Below, in pieces: positions 25,395 to 34,433 of a stretch of 64,000 bases of DNA. The number at the start of each line of letters is the position of its first letter. Position 1 is the first letter of the stretch. A model generated the notes under the pieces. That model saw only the letters and a list, made by a program, of their open reading frames with translations, was not told the origin of the DNA and did no database searches. The position numbers were made by a program, and so were the translations under genes. Source of the stretch: JAIBCC01 sp963763855. Its GTDB lineage: Bacteria; Acidobacteriota; Blastocatellia; Pyrinomonadales; Pyrinomonadaceae. The stretch covers positions 1-64,000 of the forward strand of contig CAVXPU010000009.1 in NCBI GenBank assembly GCA_963763855.1, given 5' to 3'.

Positions 25395-26171
25395 TTATTG
25401 ATTGACGCCCGAAGCCAAAAATCCGCCGTCAACTACCAGAACTTCCCCGTTGACAAAACTGGCTGAATCGGAGGCTAAAAAGACTGCCGCACCTGCCAAT
25501 TCTTCAACTTTTCCAAATCGTTTCATCGGAGTTCGAGTCAGAAATTCTTGTCCTCTTTCAGTTTCTTCTAATAGTTTTGTGTTCAAAGCAGTTTTGAAAA
25601 CTCCGGGAGCGATCGCATTGACGTTTACGCCGTGCTGCGACCATTCGATCGCCAGCGATTTAGTCAAACTCGCGACCGCCGCTTTGCTCGCCGCATAAGC
25701 CGCAACTTCATATAATGCAACAAATGTGGACAATGAAGCGATGTTGATAATACGTCCATAGCCATTTTCGACCATGTGTTTACCAAAGACTTGGCAGGCA
25801 CGTAAAGTTCCCGTCAAATTGGTTTCCATGATCCAATTCCATTCGTCTTCCGGCAAATCTAATGTTGGAGTTCGCTTCGTTACACCCGCTGAATTGACCA
25901 AAATATCAACTCGTCCAAATTCCTTAACGCATTCATCCAGAAGATTTTGCAGGGTCGATTTATCAGAAACATCAGAAGTAATCCGCACAGTTTTGCGTTG
26001 CTTTGCTTCGATTTCAGCAGCAGTTTTTTCAACTTCCTCTGCACGTCTTGATGATGCGACGACATTCGCTCCCGCATCTGCAAGTCCATGAGCAATCGCC
26101 CGTCCAATGCCGGACGTTCCGCCGACGACAACGGCAGTTTTACCGTTTAATTCTAATCCAGAAAAACTCAT
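25395..26171 (-). CDS. kduD: 2-deoxy-D-gluconate 3-dehydrogenase-like SDR (KduD)
   Basis: NAD(P)-dependent short-chain dehydrogenase that would reduce 2,5-diketo-3-deoxygluconate to KDG. The cofactor motif GGTSGIG is at 17-23, NSAG at 93-96, and the catalytic Ser146, Tyr159 and Lys163 are in place (NIASLSTF, YAASKAAV). The C-terminal DGGFLASG matches KduD-type enzymes. The 258-aa length fits. It sits between the uronate operon and a divergent promoter region facing the NagB-like/uxaA operon. SDR substrate calls from sequence are uncertain; the gene neighbourhood is what favours KduD. Confidence 0.8.
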   Translation of the reverse strand: MSFSGLELNGKTAVVVGGTSGIGRAIAHGLADAGANVVASSRRAEEVEKTAAEIEAKQRKTVRITSDVSDKSTLQNLLDECVKEFGRVDILVNSAGVTKRTPTLDLPEDEWNWIMETNLTGTLRACQVFGKHMVENGYGRIINIASLSTFVALYEVAAYAASKAAVASLTKSLAIEWSQHGVNVNAIAPGVFKTALNTKLLEETERGQEFLTRTPMKRFGKVEELAGAAVFLASDSASFVNGEVLVVDGGFLASGVNQ

Positions 26172-26182
26172 TTAGTAGTATT

Positions 26183-26365
26183 ATTGGTTATGGTAAAATT
26201 TCTAAAGGTTATACCAATTTCAGTTTTATAGCATTAAAAACTTTTGCTTGTCAAGTAAAGTTAAATAGGCACTTTGCTTTGTATTTCAGGCAAACAATTT
26301 CCACTTGTAAAAAAAATATCGATATGGTAAAAATATAAGAGAAATAGCAATTGGTTTTACCATTA
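26183..26365. promoter_or_regulatory. Divergent promoter region with GGT-N3-ACC operator-like sites
   Basis: This AT-rich 221-base gap separates kduD (minus) from the NagB-like/uxaA operon (plus). It holds two short dyads of the same form: GGTTATACCAAT at 26207-26218 and TTGGTTTTACCAT at 26351-26363, plus single TGGTAAAA half-sites at 26191 and about 26325. TGGT-N3-ACCA is the operator type of FadR-family GntR regulators such as ExuR/UxuR, which control uronate genes elsewhere. One site lies near each divergent start. No such regulator is encoded in the window. Confidence 0.5.
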
Positions 26366-26392
26366 TTAGTTATTTAGCGATTTTATCAGCAA

Positions 26393-27319
26393 ATGGGTGT
26401 TCCAAAATTACAAAATTTAATCCGCCGAGAAATTGGTAAGAACATTTGGCTCGGATTGCCGAATGAAAACCTTTTTTCAAGGTTCAAACCGCATCCGCTA
26501 GAATACGAAGTTTTAGCCAATGAGGAAGCCGTCGGTAATGCAATGTATCAGGAATTACTTGATATTGCGGAAAAAAAAGAAGGCGATATTGTCTATATTT
26601 TGCTCGGCGGTCGCGGTGCTCAGGCGTTGCATAAAAAACTTGGTGAATTAGCGAAGACTAATGAGATAGATGATTTACTCGGACGATTGCATGTTTTTAC
26701 GCAAGATTCGCTGGCACCGATGCGGATGAATAATTCATTTAGTTTTGTGCGTGATTTTGAAAGATTATTAGGCGAAGATTTTTTCAAGAAAGTAAAAAGT
26801 TTTACGCCGATGCAGACTGAATCTGACGATTTACAGGGCGACATGAATCGTTATTTTGAAAAAATTGAATCGCTTGGCGGAATTGATGTTTTCTTTCTCG
26901 GTTTAGGTCCTGAAGCTAATGAAAACTCTCATTTGTGTTATATCAAACCGTTTTCAGGAGCTTCAATTGCTGATTATGTTGGAGTTATCCCAATTTCTGA
27001 AAGTATTTTAGATCATCATATTTCCAAATTTAAAGCCGGCGGAGCAGTTACAAACAAAGCAGACGAAGCCGAATGTCGGAATGCAAAGTTTATTTTAACA
27101 CTCGCACCATTGGCGATTTTGTCGGCGAAAAGGTTGGTGCAATCAATTGTTGATGCTTCGACTGCTCCGGCGAAAGTTTCGAGTTTTAAAAAAGTCATCG
27201 AGACAAATTTGAGCAATGACAAAGCAGAATTAGCCAAACAAATTGACGAAAATCCGGGTTTGCTGGTTAGACTTCATCCAAATTACCGAACATTAATTTT
27301 ACCGGATCTTTTGGGTTAG
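26393..27319 (+). CDS. NagB/6-phosphogluconolactonase-superfamily protein
   Basis: A 308-aa protein resembling glucosamine-6-phosphate deaminase/isomerase and 6-phosphogluconolactonase. Visible landmarks are IVYILLGGRGAQALHKKL (phosphate-loop-like region), GRLHVFTQDSLAP (the position of HIFNLDEY in NagB) and DVFFLGLGPEANENSHLCYI (the position of GIGPDGHIAFNEP). Key NagB residues are changed: the DEY catalytic Asp region reads QDS and GHIAF reads NSHLC. It therefore represents a distinct branch with an unknown substrate. It is the first gene of the uxaA/KduI-like operon, behind the divergent operator region, so a uronate-derived sugar acid phosphate or lactone is the reasonable guess. No signal peptide; cytoplasmic. 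Confidence 0.65.
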   Translation: MGVPKLQNLIRREIGKNIWLGLPNENLFSRFKPHPLEYEVLANEEAVGNAMYQELLDIAEKKEGDIVYILLGGRGAQALHKKLGELAKTNEIDDLLGRLHVFTQDSLAPMRMNNSFSFVRDFERLLGEDFFKKVKSFTPMQTESDDLQGDMNRYFEKIESLGGIDVFFLGLGPEANENSHLCYIKPFSGASIADYVGVIPISESILDHHISKFKAGGAVTNKADEAECRNAKFILTLAPLAILSAKRLVQSIVDASTAPAKVSSFKKVIETNLSNDKAELAKQIDENPGLLVRLHPNYRTLILPDLLG

Positions 27320-27321
27320 TA

Positions 27322-27370
27322 GTTCCGCTTTCAAGCGGACTGAGGATTAGAATCCGCATACATGCGGAAC
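27322..27370. repeat. Paired REP-like hairpins before uxaA
   Basis: Two perfect short hairpins lie 13 bases apart: TCCGCTT-TC-AAGCGGA at 27324-27339 and TCCGCAT-AC-ATGCGGA at 27353-27368. The outer GTTCCGC and GCGGAAC also pair, so the element can fold as two hairpins or one. It sits in the 59-base gap between the NagB-like gene and uxaA and resembles a REP/BIME pair. Confidence 0.6.
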
Positions 27371-27378
27371 AAACGTAA

Positions 27379-28953
27379 ATGCTAATAGCTGAAACAATTA
27401 CACAAACAGCATCACCAATCAGCGAGTACGCCATTATCGTTGACCCGCGAGATAATGTGGCGGTCGTCAAAGGCAAAACTGAGGCTGATTTGGCAGTTGT
27501 TTTACCAAATAAACACGTCGTAAGTTTGAAATCTGAAATCCCGCTCGGGCATCGTTTTGCAACTCGCGAAATTCCTGCCGGCGAATTCGTTTTACAATAT
27601 GGGCAGCCGATTGGAACGAGTTTGGGTATTGGAAAAGGCGAACTTGTTTCTCATCAAAATATGTCAAACGATGTGCCGATTGTCCGCGATTTACCGGAAG
27701 ATTTGCACAATCCCGAACCTGATTATTTTACTGTAACTGATACATTTGAAGGATTTAAGCGAGAAGACGGACGAATCGGAACGCGAAATTTTATCTTGGT
27801 TGTGCCAACCTCGATGTGTGCCTCGCATGAAGCGACAAACATTGCCTTGATGTCGGAATTTTTGCATTACAAACGCGAAATGTTTCCGAATGTTGACGGC
27901 GTCGTCGCACTTCCTCACAACAAAGGTTGCGGATGTCAGGACGGATCAAATTTGGATGTAATGCTCCGAACTTTGTCGAATTATGCTGATCATCCAAATG
28001 TTGGCGGCGTGATTTTGATGGATTTGGGGTGCGAAAAAACAAATCTTCAATACGTTGAAAAATATTTGCTCAAACGCGACAAAGATTTTGCGAAACCTGT
28101 CTATAAAATAGGTATTCAAGAAGTAGGCGGAACGGAAAAAGCAATTGAGTTAGGACTAAAATACGTCCAAGAAATGCTGCCAATCGTCAACGAAGCAAAA
28201 CGCGAAACTTTCCCCGTCAGCGAACTGATTTTGGGCGTCAAATGCGGCGGATCAGACGGTTTTTCAGGCATTTCGGCAAATCCAAGTTTGGGCTACACTT
28301 CCGATTTGTTGGTGCGTTCAAAAGGAACGGTTTTAATTACCGAAATTCCCGAATTTTGCGGTGCGGAACACATCGTTGCGAATCGTGCGAAGGACGCGGA
28401 AACGGGTCGAAAAGTTTACGAAACTATCGATTGGTATAAAAACTACGCATCGAAATTTGGTGCAGTTTTGAACGAAAACCCATCACCCGGAAACATTGCA
28501 GGCGGATTGCTAAACATTACAATTAAATCACTTGGAGCAATGTCAAAAGCCGGTACAACGCGGGTTGAAGGTGTAGTGGATTACGCTGAAGTTCCGAAAA
28601 ATCGCGGCGTAAATTTGATGCAAGGTCCCGGATACGATCAGGAATCTACGCCCGGTTTGGTCGCTGCCGGAGCAACGGTTGTTGTATTTACGACAGGTCG
28701 CGGAACGACAATCGGTAACGCAATAGTTCCGGTAATAAAATTGAGTTCAAATACGAAAATTTTTGAAAGAATGTCAGGCGATTTAGATGTAAATGCCGGC
28801 GGCGTAATTGACGGAACGGAAACGATTGAACAGGTCGGAACCAGACTTTTTGCACATATTCGCAAGGTTGCCAGCGGTCAAATTCTCGCCAAAGCGGAAA
28901 TTCTGAAACATCGTGAATTTCAATTTTGGGCAGAACAGACGGTAAGTTTATAA
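27379..28953 (+). CDS. uxaA: Altronate dehydratase
   Basis: Dehydrates D-altronate to KDG in the galacturonate isomerase pathway; iron-dependent. The N-terminal SAF domain (about 15-90) carries GHRFATREIPAGEFVLQYGQPIG, and the main dehydratase domain begins with FEGFKREDGRIGTRNF. Conserved cysteine positions are seen in PTSMCASHE, HNKGCGCQDG, LGCEKTN and VKCGGSDGFSG. The 524-aa length matches UxaA (about 495) with small extensions. ATG at 27379 is chosen. UxaC (isomerase) and UxaB (reductase), which should supply the substrate, are not found in the window. Confidence 0.92.
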   Translation: MLIAETITQTASPISEYAIIVDPRDNVAVVKGKTEADLAVVLPNKHVVSLKSEIPLGHRFATREIPAGEFVLQYGQPIGTSLGIGKGELVSHQNMSNDVPIVRDLPEDLHNPEPDYFTVTDTFEGFKREDGRIGTRNFILVVPTSMCASHEATNIALMSEFLHYKREMFPNVDGVVALPHNKGCGCQDGSNLDVMLRTLSNYADHPNVGGVILMDLGCEKTNLQYVEKYLLKRDKDFAKPVYKIGIQEVGGTEKAIELGLKYVQEMLPIVNEAKRETFPVSELILGVKCGGSDGFSGISANPSLGYTSDLLVRSKGTVLITEIPEFCGAEHIVANRAKDAETGRKVYETIDWYKNYASKFGAVLNENPSPGNIAGGLLNITIKSLGAMSKAGTTRVEGVVDYAEVPKNRGVNLMQGPGYDQESTPGLVAAGATVVVFTTGRGTTIGNAIVPVIKLSSNTKIFERMSGDLDVNAGGVIDGTETIEQVGTRLFAHIRKVASGQILAKAEILKHREFQFWAEQTVSL

Positions 28954-28960
28954 AAAGGTT

Positions 28961-29035
28961 AGCCACGAACAAACACGAACGTTTTTTAAGATTGATTTGA
29001 TTCCTTTTCGTGCTTTTTTGTGTTTGTTCATGGCT
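28961..29035. repeat. Dispersed inverted repeat (AGCCACGAACAAACAC family), copy 1
   Basis: AGCCACGAACAAACAC at 28961-28976 pairs with GTGTTTGTTCATGGCT at 29020-29035 with one mismatch. It fills the gap between uxaA and the KduI-like gene. A related element lies at 55949-56018. Confidence 0.6.
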
Positions 29036-29048
29036 TAAAAAAATTCTT

Positions 29049-29876
29049 ATGAGTGAAGCAGTAAAATTACAAGAAATCACACCTGAAACTTGCGTAGTTT
29101 TCGGAACGAACAAGGGCAAAGGTCGCAGAACTTCTGTTTCGCCGGCAAATTCCGCTACGCAATATTTGCATTACGGTAGAATTTCGATTTCGGCAAATGA
29201 AGCAAACATTAAATTTGAGACCAAAACTCACGAAACAAGTTTGATTTGTCTGAAAGGGACGGCGACCGTTACGACCGAGGGACAAACCTTTCAACTTTCA
29301 CAATATGATGCACTTTACATTCCGCGAGACGCAGAAGTAGAAGTTTCAGGCGAATGCGATTTAGCCGAAATTTCTGCACCTGTAGAAAAACGCTACCCAC
29401 TTCAATTTGTTTTGTTTGCGGACGTTAAGAAAGATAGTTCGCTTTCTTTTGATACGGGCGGATCAACAAATAGACGCAATCTAAATATTCTGATCGGTAA
29501 AAACGTAGAAGCCGGCAGATTGCTTGCCGGAGTAACTTTTAGCGAACAGGGAAACTGGACTTCATATCCGCCGCACGAACACGCTTCGATTTTGGAAGAA
29601 GCCTATTTATATATTGATATGCCCGCTCCAAGTTTCGGCATTCAATTGGTTTACACCGATTTGCATAATCCTGAACTTGCCCAAATCGTTCACGAAGGCG
29701 ATGTCGTTGTGATGCCGAAAGGCTATCATCCAAATGTTGCCTGCCCAAATGGACAAATAAATTTCTTATGGATGATGGCAGCACATCGAAAGGAAATTGA
29801 CCGACAATTTGGTGTTGTCAATGTTCAGCCTGAATTTGCGGAAAACGGATCTGGATTAGAAGCATCCAGAAAATAA
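29049..29876 (+). CDS. KduI/IolB-family ketol isomerase
   Basis: Bicupin isomerase of the 5-keto-4-deoxyuronate isomerase (KduI) / 5-deoxyglucuronate isomerase (IolB) family. The metal site of the C-terminal cupin is readable: His176 and His178 in PPHEHAS, a Glu at 183/184 in ILEEAYLY, and His227 in GYHPNV. An open frame starts at 29010, but its first 13 codons lie in the repeat; the ATG at 29049 (MSEAVKLQ) is the sensible start. At 275 aa it is close to both KduI and IolB. The neighbours (uxaA, and kduD across the divergent promoter) favour the KduI reaction, while some motif features (EEAYLYIDMPAPSFG) are IolB-like, so both remain possible. Confidence 0.78.
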   Translation: MSEAVKLQEITPETCVVFGTNKGKGRRTSVSPANSATQYLHYGRISISANEANIKFETKTHETSLICLKGTATVTTEGQTFQLSQYDALYIPRDAEVEVSGECDLAEISAPVEKRYPLQFVLFADVKKDSSLSFDTGGSTNRRNLNILIGKNVEAGRLLAGVTFSEQGNWTSYPPHEHASILEEAYLYIDMPAPSFGIQLVYTDLHNPELAQIVHEGDVVVMPKGYHPNVACPNGQINFLWMMAAHRKEIDRQFGVVNVQPEFAENGSGLEASRK

Positions 29877-29885
29877 TTGATCAAA

Positions 29886-31493
29886 ATGATTTTACACAGA
29901 TTTAATTTCTTGAAAGCGTTATTGTTTACGGTAACGCTATTTTTTTCAGTCAATTACGCCCAGAATATTTCAAAAGTTTGGGTGGCTGATAATGGCGATG
30001 GAACTTATAAAAATCCGATAATTCACGCCGATTATTCCGATCCGGACGCGATCAGGGTTGGCGACGATTTTTATATGACCGCCTCGAGTTTTTCGGATGT
30101 GCCGGGATTACCGATTCTTCATTCCAAAGATCTGGTAAATTGGAAAATTATCAATCACGTTTTTCGCCAGCAAGAACCTCTCGACGTTTTTGCCAAACCG
30201 CAACACGGCAATGGAGTTTGGGCTCCATCAATTCGGTATCACAACAACGAATTTTTTATCTTTTGGGGCGATCCCGATTTTGGAATTTATATGACCAAGA
30301 CCAAAAATCCCGCGGGTGAATGGTCAAAACCTCTGTTGATCAAAGAAGCAAAAGGCTGGATTGATGCTTGTCCGTTTTGGGATGATGACGGTAAAGCCTA
30401 TTTGGTCCATGCATTTGCGGGAAGTCGTTCGGGAATTAAATCAATTTTGGTGATCAATAAAATGTCGCCTGATGGCACAAAATTGCTTGACGATGGGGTT
30501 ATGGTTTTTGATGGTCACGATGCACAGCCTGTCATTGAAGGTCCGAAAATGTATAAACGTAATGGTTTCTATTACATTTTTGCACCTGCCGGCGGTGTAA
30601 CTCCGGGTTGGCAGTTGGCGATGAAATCGAAAAATATTTATGGTAAGTATGAGGAAAAAATAGTTCTCGCACAAGGCAAAACTTCCGTTAATGGACCGCA
30701 TCAAGGAGCTTGGGTAACGACTCAAACGGGGGAAGATTGGTTTCTGCATTTTCAAGATAAAGGTGCTTACGGGAGAATCGTCCATCTGCAGCCGATGACT
30801 TGGAAAGACGATTTCCCGGTTATGGGGAATAACGGCGAACCTTTTCTAAGTTACCGCAAACCTAATGTTGGCAAGACTTATCCAATTGAAACGCCGGCAG
30901 AATCCGACGAATTTAATGATTCAAAATTAGGTTTACAATGGCAATGGCACGCAAATTATCAACCCCATTGGGCGATGCCGTTTCCTTCGCGTGGCGTTTT
31001 GCGAATGAATTCCGTGCAGATTCCTGAAGATTATAAAAGCCTTTGGGACGTACCAAATTTGCTGATGCAAAAATTGCCCGCGGAAAGGTTTACCGCAACC
31101 GTAAAAGTGTCGCTTGAACCGCGTTTTGAAGGCGAAAGATTTGGCTTGGCAGTATTTGGTTTGGATTATTCCGCACTTTCCGTAAGTTTCAAGAGCAATA
31201 AACTTTTTCTCTCCCAAGAAATTGTAAAAGATGCCGATAAAGGGGCAAAAGAAACTGAAGGCGATGCAATTGAATTAGCTTCAAAAACTTTCCACCTTCG
31301 TGTAAATGTTGAAAAAGGAGCTATTTGCACGTTTAGCTACAGCACAGATGGGAAGAACTTTTTGAATATCGGAGTTCCATTTAAAGCCCGTGAAGCAAAA
31401 TGGATTGGAGCAAAAGTCGGACTGTTTTACACACATAACGGCAAATTTAACGACCACGGAACAGCCGACATTGACTGGTTTAGAATCGAATGA
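29886..31493 (+). CDS. GH43 glycosidase with C-terminal beta-sandwich
   Basis: Second GH43 enzyme of the window, of the beta-xylosidase/exo-arabinanase subgroup. Catalytic residues by position: general base Asp52 in YSDPDAIR, Asp160 in GWIDACPF, and general acid Glu218 in VIEGPKMY. The signal peptide ends at about SVNYAQ. After about residue 330 a jelly-roll domain follows (DEFNDSKLGLQWQWHANYQ), as in GH43 C2-type enzymes. A TTG directly after the upstream stop could also initiate; the ATG at 29886 is preferred. It is the last gene of the plus-strand uronate operon, tying polymer hydrolysis to cytoplasmic catabolism, and converges on the next minus-strand gene with only three bases between. 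Confidence 0.9.
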   Translation: MILHRFNFLKALLFTVTLFFSVNYAQNISKVWVADNGDGTYKNPIIHADYSDPDAIRVGDDFYMTASSFSDVPGLPILHSKDLVNWKIINHVFRQQEPLDVFAKPQHGNGVWAPSIRYHNNEFFIFWGDPDFGIYMTKTKNPAGEWSKPLLIKEAKGWIDACPFWDDDGKAYLVHAFAGSRSGIKSILVINKMSPDGTKLLDDGVMVFDGHDAQPVIEGPKMYKRNGFYYIFAPAGGVTPGWQLAMKSKNIYGKYEEKIVLAQGKTSVNGPHQGAWVTTQTGEDWFLHFQDKGAYGRIVHLQPMTWKDDFPVMGNNGEPFLSYRKPNVGKTYPIETPAESDEFNDSKLGLQWQWHANYQPHWAMPFPSRGVLRMNSVQIPEDYKSLWDVPNLLMQKLPAERFTATVKVSLEPRFEGERFGLAVFGLDYSALSVSFKSNKLFLSQEIVKDADKGAKETEGDAIELASKTFHLRVNVEKGAICTFSYSTDGKNFLNIGVPFKAREAKWIGAKVGLFYTHNGKFNDHGTADIDWFRIE

Positions 31494-31496
31494 ATC

Positions 31497-33053
31497 CTAC
31501 CTTTTACCTTTTGTCGGATCATCCCAATTATCTGTGCGAAAGGGACTTGCGGGCAAGCCTGAATCATTCGTCAGATTCTGATTTTTCGGATTGTTATTGA
31601 AAGCGTATCGAACGGCTTTCGGGATTGAGATCTTATCCGACCAAACTTCAACCTTGTTTTTCCCGATTATTTTCGCCTCTGCCCAGACGAATTTCTGATC
31701 GTAACCGGCAACGGCAAATTCTTCCAGTTTGTCGCCTTTCTTGATCTTCAAACCCGTTCCAACATCATCAAATGTAAGCTCGATCTTATTTCCCTTTATC
31801 ACATAACTTTTCAAAACCGGGGAATTTATGAGCTTCATTTTATAAGCATCTTTCAATGCCCAACGCGACATTCGCAAACCAACATCAAGTTTATTTTTCG
31901 GATGAATGTCGTTTGCTTCGCCGATATCAATCGTCACGATTAATCCTGTATTTGTAGTATTTAGAGACGTTCGGCGTTGGGCTTCACGGATGAAACTCCA
32001 TGCTTCATCAACGGGTTCGGGCTTCGGTGAACGATAATTCGGCAGCTGAATAATGCCAAACGGAAAATTCCCTTCGCCCCATTTTTCACGCCATCCGCGA
32101 ATCATTTCAGGCAGCAAAATATTGTATTGCTCGGCTCTTGCTTCATTCGATTCGCCTTGATACCAAATTGCCCCTTTGATCGCAAAAGGCATCAGCGGAG
32201 CTATCATTCCATCGTAAATCGAAGCCGCAACGCGATAATCTCGAAGTGCATCAGGCACGCCCGGCGACGGCGAAGGTCTTGCTCCCGCGGCTTTCTGCTT
32301 TTCGGATTCGATACGCCATTTAGCGATCGCTTCATCATATTCTTTTTGAACTTTCGGGCGTTCTTCATCCCAAATCTTCGTGCGTTCGACGGTAATTTTC
32401 AGTTCGGGATGATTTTGCAAATACTCAACCGGAGTCCACGCTTCAGCTTGCGAACCGCCCCAACTCGAATTTATTAACCCAACGGGAGCTTTCAGTTTTT
32501 CCTGCAAATCCACGCCGAAATAGTAGCCCGCACCGGAAAATTCTTTGACGTTTGCAGGATCACAAACTTTCCATTCCGCCATTTTTCCTTTTCTTTGTTT
32601 GAATCCGACAACTCGTGAAACATTAAAAAGGCGAATGTTTGGATGATTCGCTTTCGCAACTTCAGCTTCGCCGTTTACCGATTGAAACAGCGTAAATTGC
32701 ATATTCGATTGCCCAGAAAGCAACCAAACTTCGCCGATCAAAATATCTTTCAGCTCGATCTTGTTTTTGCCTTGAATAGTCAAAGTTTCAGCGGTAAACG
32801 ATGCTTTTAATGGTTTTAGATCAACCCTCCATTTTCCGTTTGCATCTGCAACAGCGGTTATTTTTTGCTTTTGGAATGAAACTACGACCGTTTCGCCCGC
32901 GTCGGCAGTTCCCCAAATCGGAACTTTCTGCTTTTGCTGCAAAACCATGGAATTCGCAAGCACGTCAGGTAAACGAACGTCGGCAAAGCTGATTGATGCC
33001 AACCCGATTATTAGAGCGATGGATACAAGAAGTTTTTTCATAATTAATTTCAT
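31497..33053 (-). CDS. Sialate O-acetylesterase-like (SASA/SGNH) carbohydrate esterase
   Basis: SGNH-fold acetylesterase. Block motifs are LLSGQSNMQF with nucleophile Ser115, SSWGGSQAEAW (oxyanion Gly), WYQGESNE (Asn/Glu block) and the Asp-His pair in ANDIHPKNK. A signal peptide (KKLLVSIALIIGLASISFA) directs export. Several in-frame starts exist; ATG at 33053 overlaps the upstream TGA (ATGA), which supports translational coupling and is chosen over the longer 33074 start. In pectin loci these esterases remove acetyl groups from rhamnogalacturonan or xylan rather than sialic acid. It is the last gene of block E. Confidence 0.88.
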   Translation of the reverse strand: MKLIMKKLLVSIALIIGLASISFADVRLPDVLANSMVLQQKQKVPIWGTADAGETVVVSFQKQKITAVADANGKWRVDLKPLKASFTAETLTIQGKNKIELKDILIGEVWLLSGQSNMQFTLFQSVNGEAEVAKANHPNIRLFNVSRVVGFKQRKGKMAEWKVCDPANVKEFSGAGYYFGVDLQEKLKAPVGLINSSWGGSQAEAWTPVEYLQNHPELKITVERTKIWDEERPKVQKEYDEAIAKWRIESEKQKAAGARPSPSPGVPDALRDYRVAASIYDGMIAPLMPFAIKGAIWYQGESNEARAEQYNILLPEMIRGWREKWGEGNFPFGIIQLPNYRSPKPEPVDEAWSFIREAQRRTSLNTTNTGLIVTIDIGEANDIHPKNKLDVGLRMSRWALKDAYKMKLINSPVLKSYVIKGNKIELTFDDVGTGLKIKKGDKLEEFAVAGYDQKFVWAEAKIIGKNKVEVWSDKISIPKAVRYAFNNNPKNQNLTNDSGLPASPFRTDNWDDPTKGKR

Positions 33054-34420
33054 TTTTCCAAGATCAAAACCCAATCATTTCCCGCTTTTTCTTCGCCCGG
33101 CGGATCGAATTTTACAATTCCCGAATTGTCAGTCGCATTCTTTGTTGAAAAACTGCCGTCACGCGGATTAAACCAATAGGCTGTTAGCTTTCCTTTGCGG
33201 ATAAATCCCATCTTTACAGCAATTTCGCGTCCTGTGTAAGTGTAAAGAAGTGCGTAATTCTTGCCTTTTGTCGCGGCGATGTAGTTGTATTTTTCGCCTT
33301 GGTTGGAAACCAGTTCATTCGCGTTTACGCGTTCGAAATACGGCTTTGAAAGCATCAATTCTTTCAAAAACTTCATTTGATTCGCTCCTTTCGCATTTAT
33401 CGCTTCACGCCAGTCAATTTCCGCACTGTAAGCAGGTTTCGGCTTGCCTTTTGTGTAGAATTGAATCATCGAATTTTCGCCGTAGGTAAATCCCGCACCG
33501 CCCGCAAAAACGCTCCAATATGCGTAGCGGCGAACGTCTGCATCAGTCCAACGCGGTTCTTTCGGATCGTGCAGACCTTGCGGAATATTTTCGTAAGAAG
33601 GTTCCCCGTCGAGCGTCGGTTTAGTTGGGTTAAACGCTAAATCCGTTTGAACATACCGCCAATTATCCTCGCCGAAAAAATGTTTATCATTTGGTGAATT
33701 GTCTTGTGCGTAGTTTCGATGTCCGCTTTGAAACATATTGAAATCAAGCCATTTTTCATTGTGAAACCAATCGGTTGACGAAAAACCCCCTCGCGGATGA
33801 AACGTGATTAGATGATTTTTATCGTTTTCTCTTAGTGTCGCTCCCAAAACATTCCAGATATTTGTATGATCATCGCCACGCAGATCGCCGCCGTTGAGCC
33901 AAATGATATTCGGCTTATTTTTGAAACGATTTGCAAGAAATTCTGCATACGATTTCGCCTGCGATTCGCTCACCAAATCAGCTTTCACATTACTTCCCCA
34001 AACCGGCACTAAAGCTATATACATCTTACGTTTAGCGGCTTCGTCAATCACCCATTCAACATGATCCCAATAGTCATATTCCTCAAGTTTTGCGAAATTA
34101 TTTCCATTTGTAACTATCGGCTTTGAAACGTCCGTGCCTTGAATTGCATAATCGCCAAACGAATTATTCGCGTCTTTCAAATCGTGCAAAATCATTACTT
34201 GAATCACGTTAAATCCCTGTTTCTGTCGAGTTTCGAGATACGAAATCGTTTCTTCCCGGGTGCATTTTTTCAGCAAAAGCCATGCTGTATCGCCGAGCCA
34301 GAAGAATGGCTTTGCGTTTTCAGAAAAAAAACGATTGTTTGAGGAAATCTTTAAGTTTTGAGCAAAGGATATTGAAATACACAGTGAGATTAGAACGATT
34401 AAAATTATAGATTTTCTCAT
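33050..34420 (-). CDS. GH140-like (DUF4038) apiosidase-type glycosidase
   Basis: Secreted TIM-barrel hydrolase. After a signal peptide (IILIVLISLCISISFAQ) the DUF4038 core is clear: NAKPFFWLGDTAWLLL, RQKQGFNVIQVMILHD, IIWLNGGDLRGDDHTNIW with a probable catalytic Asp, and FNPTKPTLDGEPSYENIP with a probable catalytic Glu. A short C-terminal beta-domain (TAYWFNPRDGSFS) corresponds to the putative collagen-binding domain usually fused to DUF4038. GH140 members remove apiose-linked side chains of rhamnogalacturonan II, which fits the locus. The 456-aa length is typical. It overlaps the SASA esterase start by four bases. Confidence 0.82.
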   Translation of the reverse strand: MRKSIILIVLISLCISISFAQNLKISSNNRFFSENAKPFFWLGDTAWLLLKKCTREETISYLETRQKQGFNVIQVMILHDLKDANNSFGDYAIQGTDVSKPIVTNGNNFAKLEEYDYWDHVEWVIDEAAKRKMYIALVPVWGSNVKADLVSESQAKSYAEFLANRFKNKPNIIWLNGGDLRGDDHTNIWNVLGATLRENDKNHLITFHPRGGFSSTDWFHNEKWLDFNMFQSGHRNYAQDNSPNDKHFFGEDNWRYVQTDLAFNPTKPTLDGEPSYENIPQGLHDPKEPRWTDADVRRYAYWSVFAGGAGFTYGENSMIQFYTKGKPKPAYSAEIDWREAINAKGANQMKFLKELMLSKPYFERVNANELVSNQGEKYNYIAATKGKNYALLYTYTGREIAVKMGFIRKGKLTAYWFNPRDGSFSTKNATDNSGIVKFDPPGEEKAGNDWVLILEK

Positions 34421-34433
34421 TATTTATTGGCAA

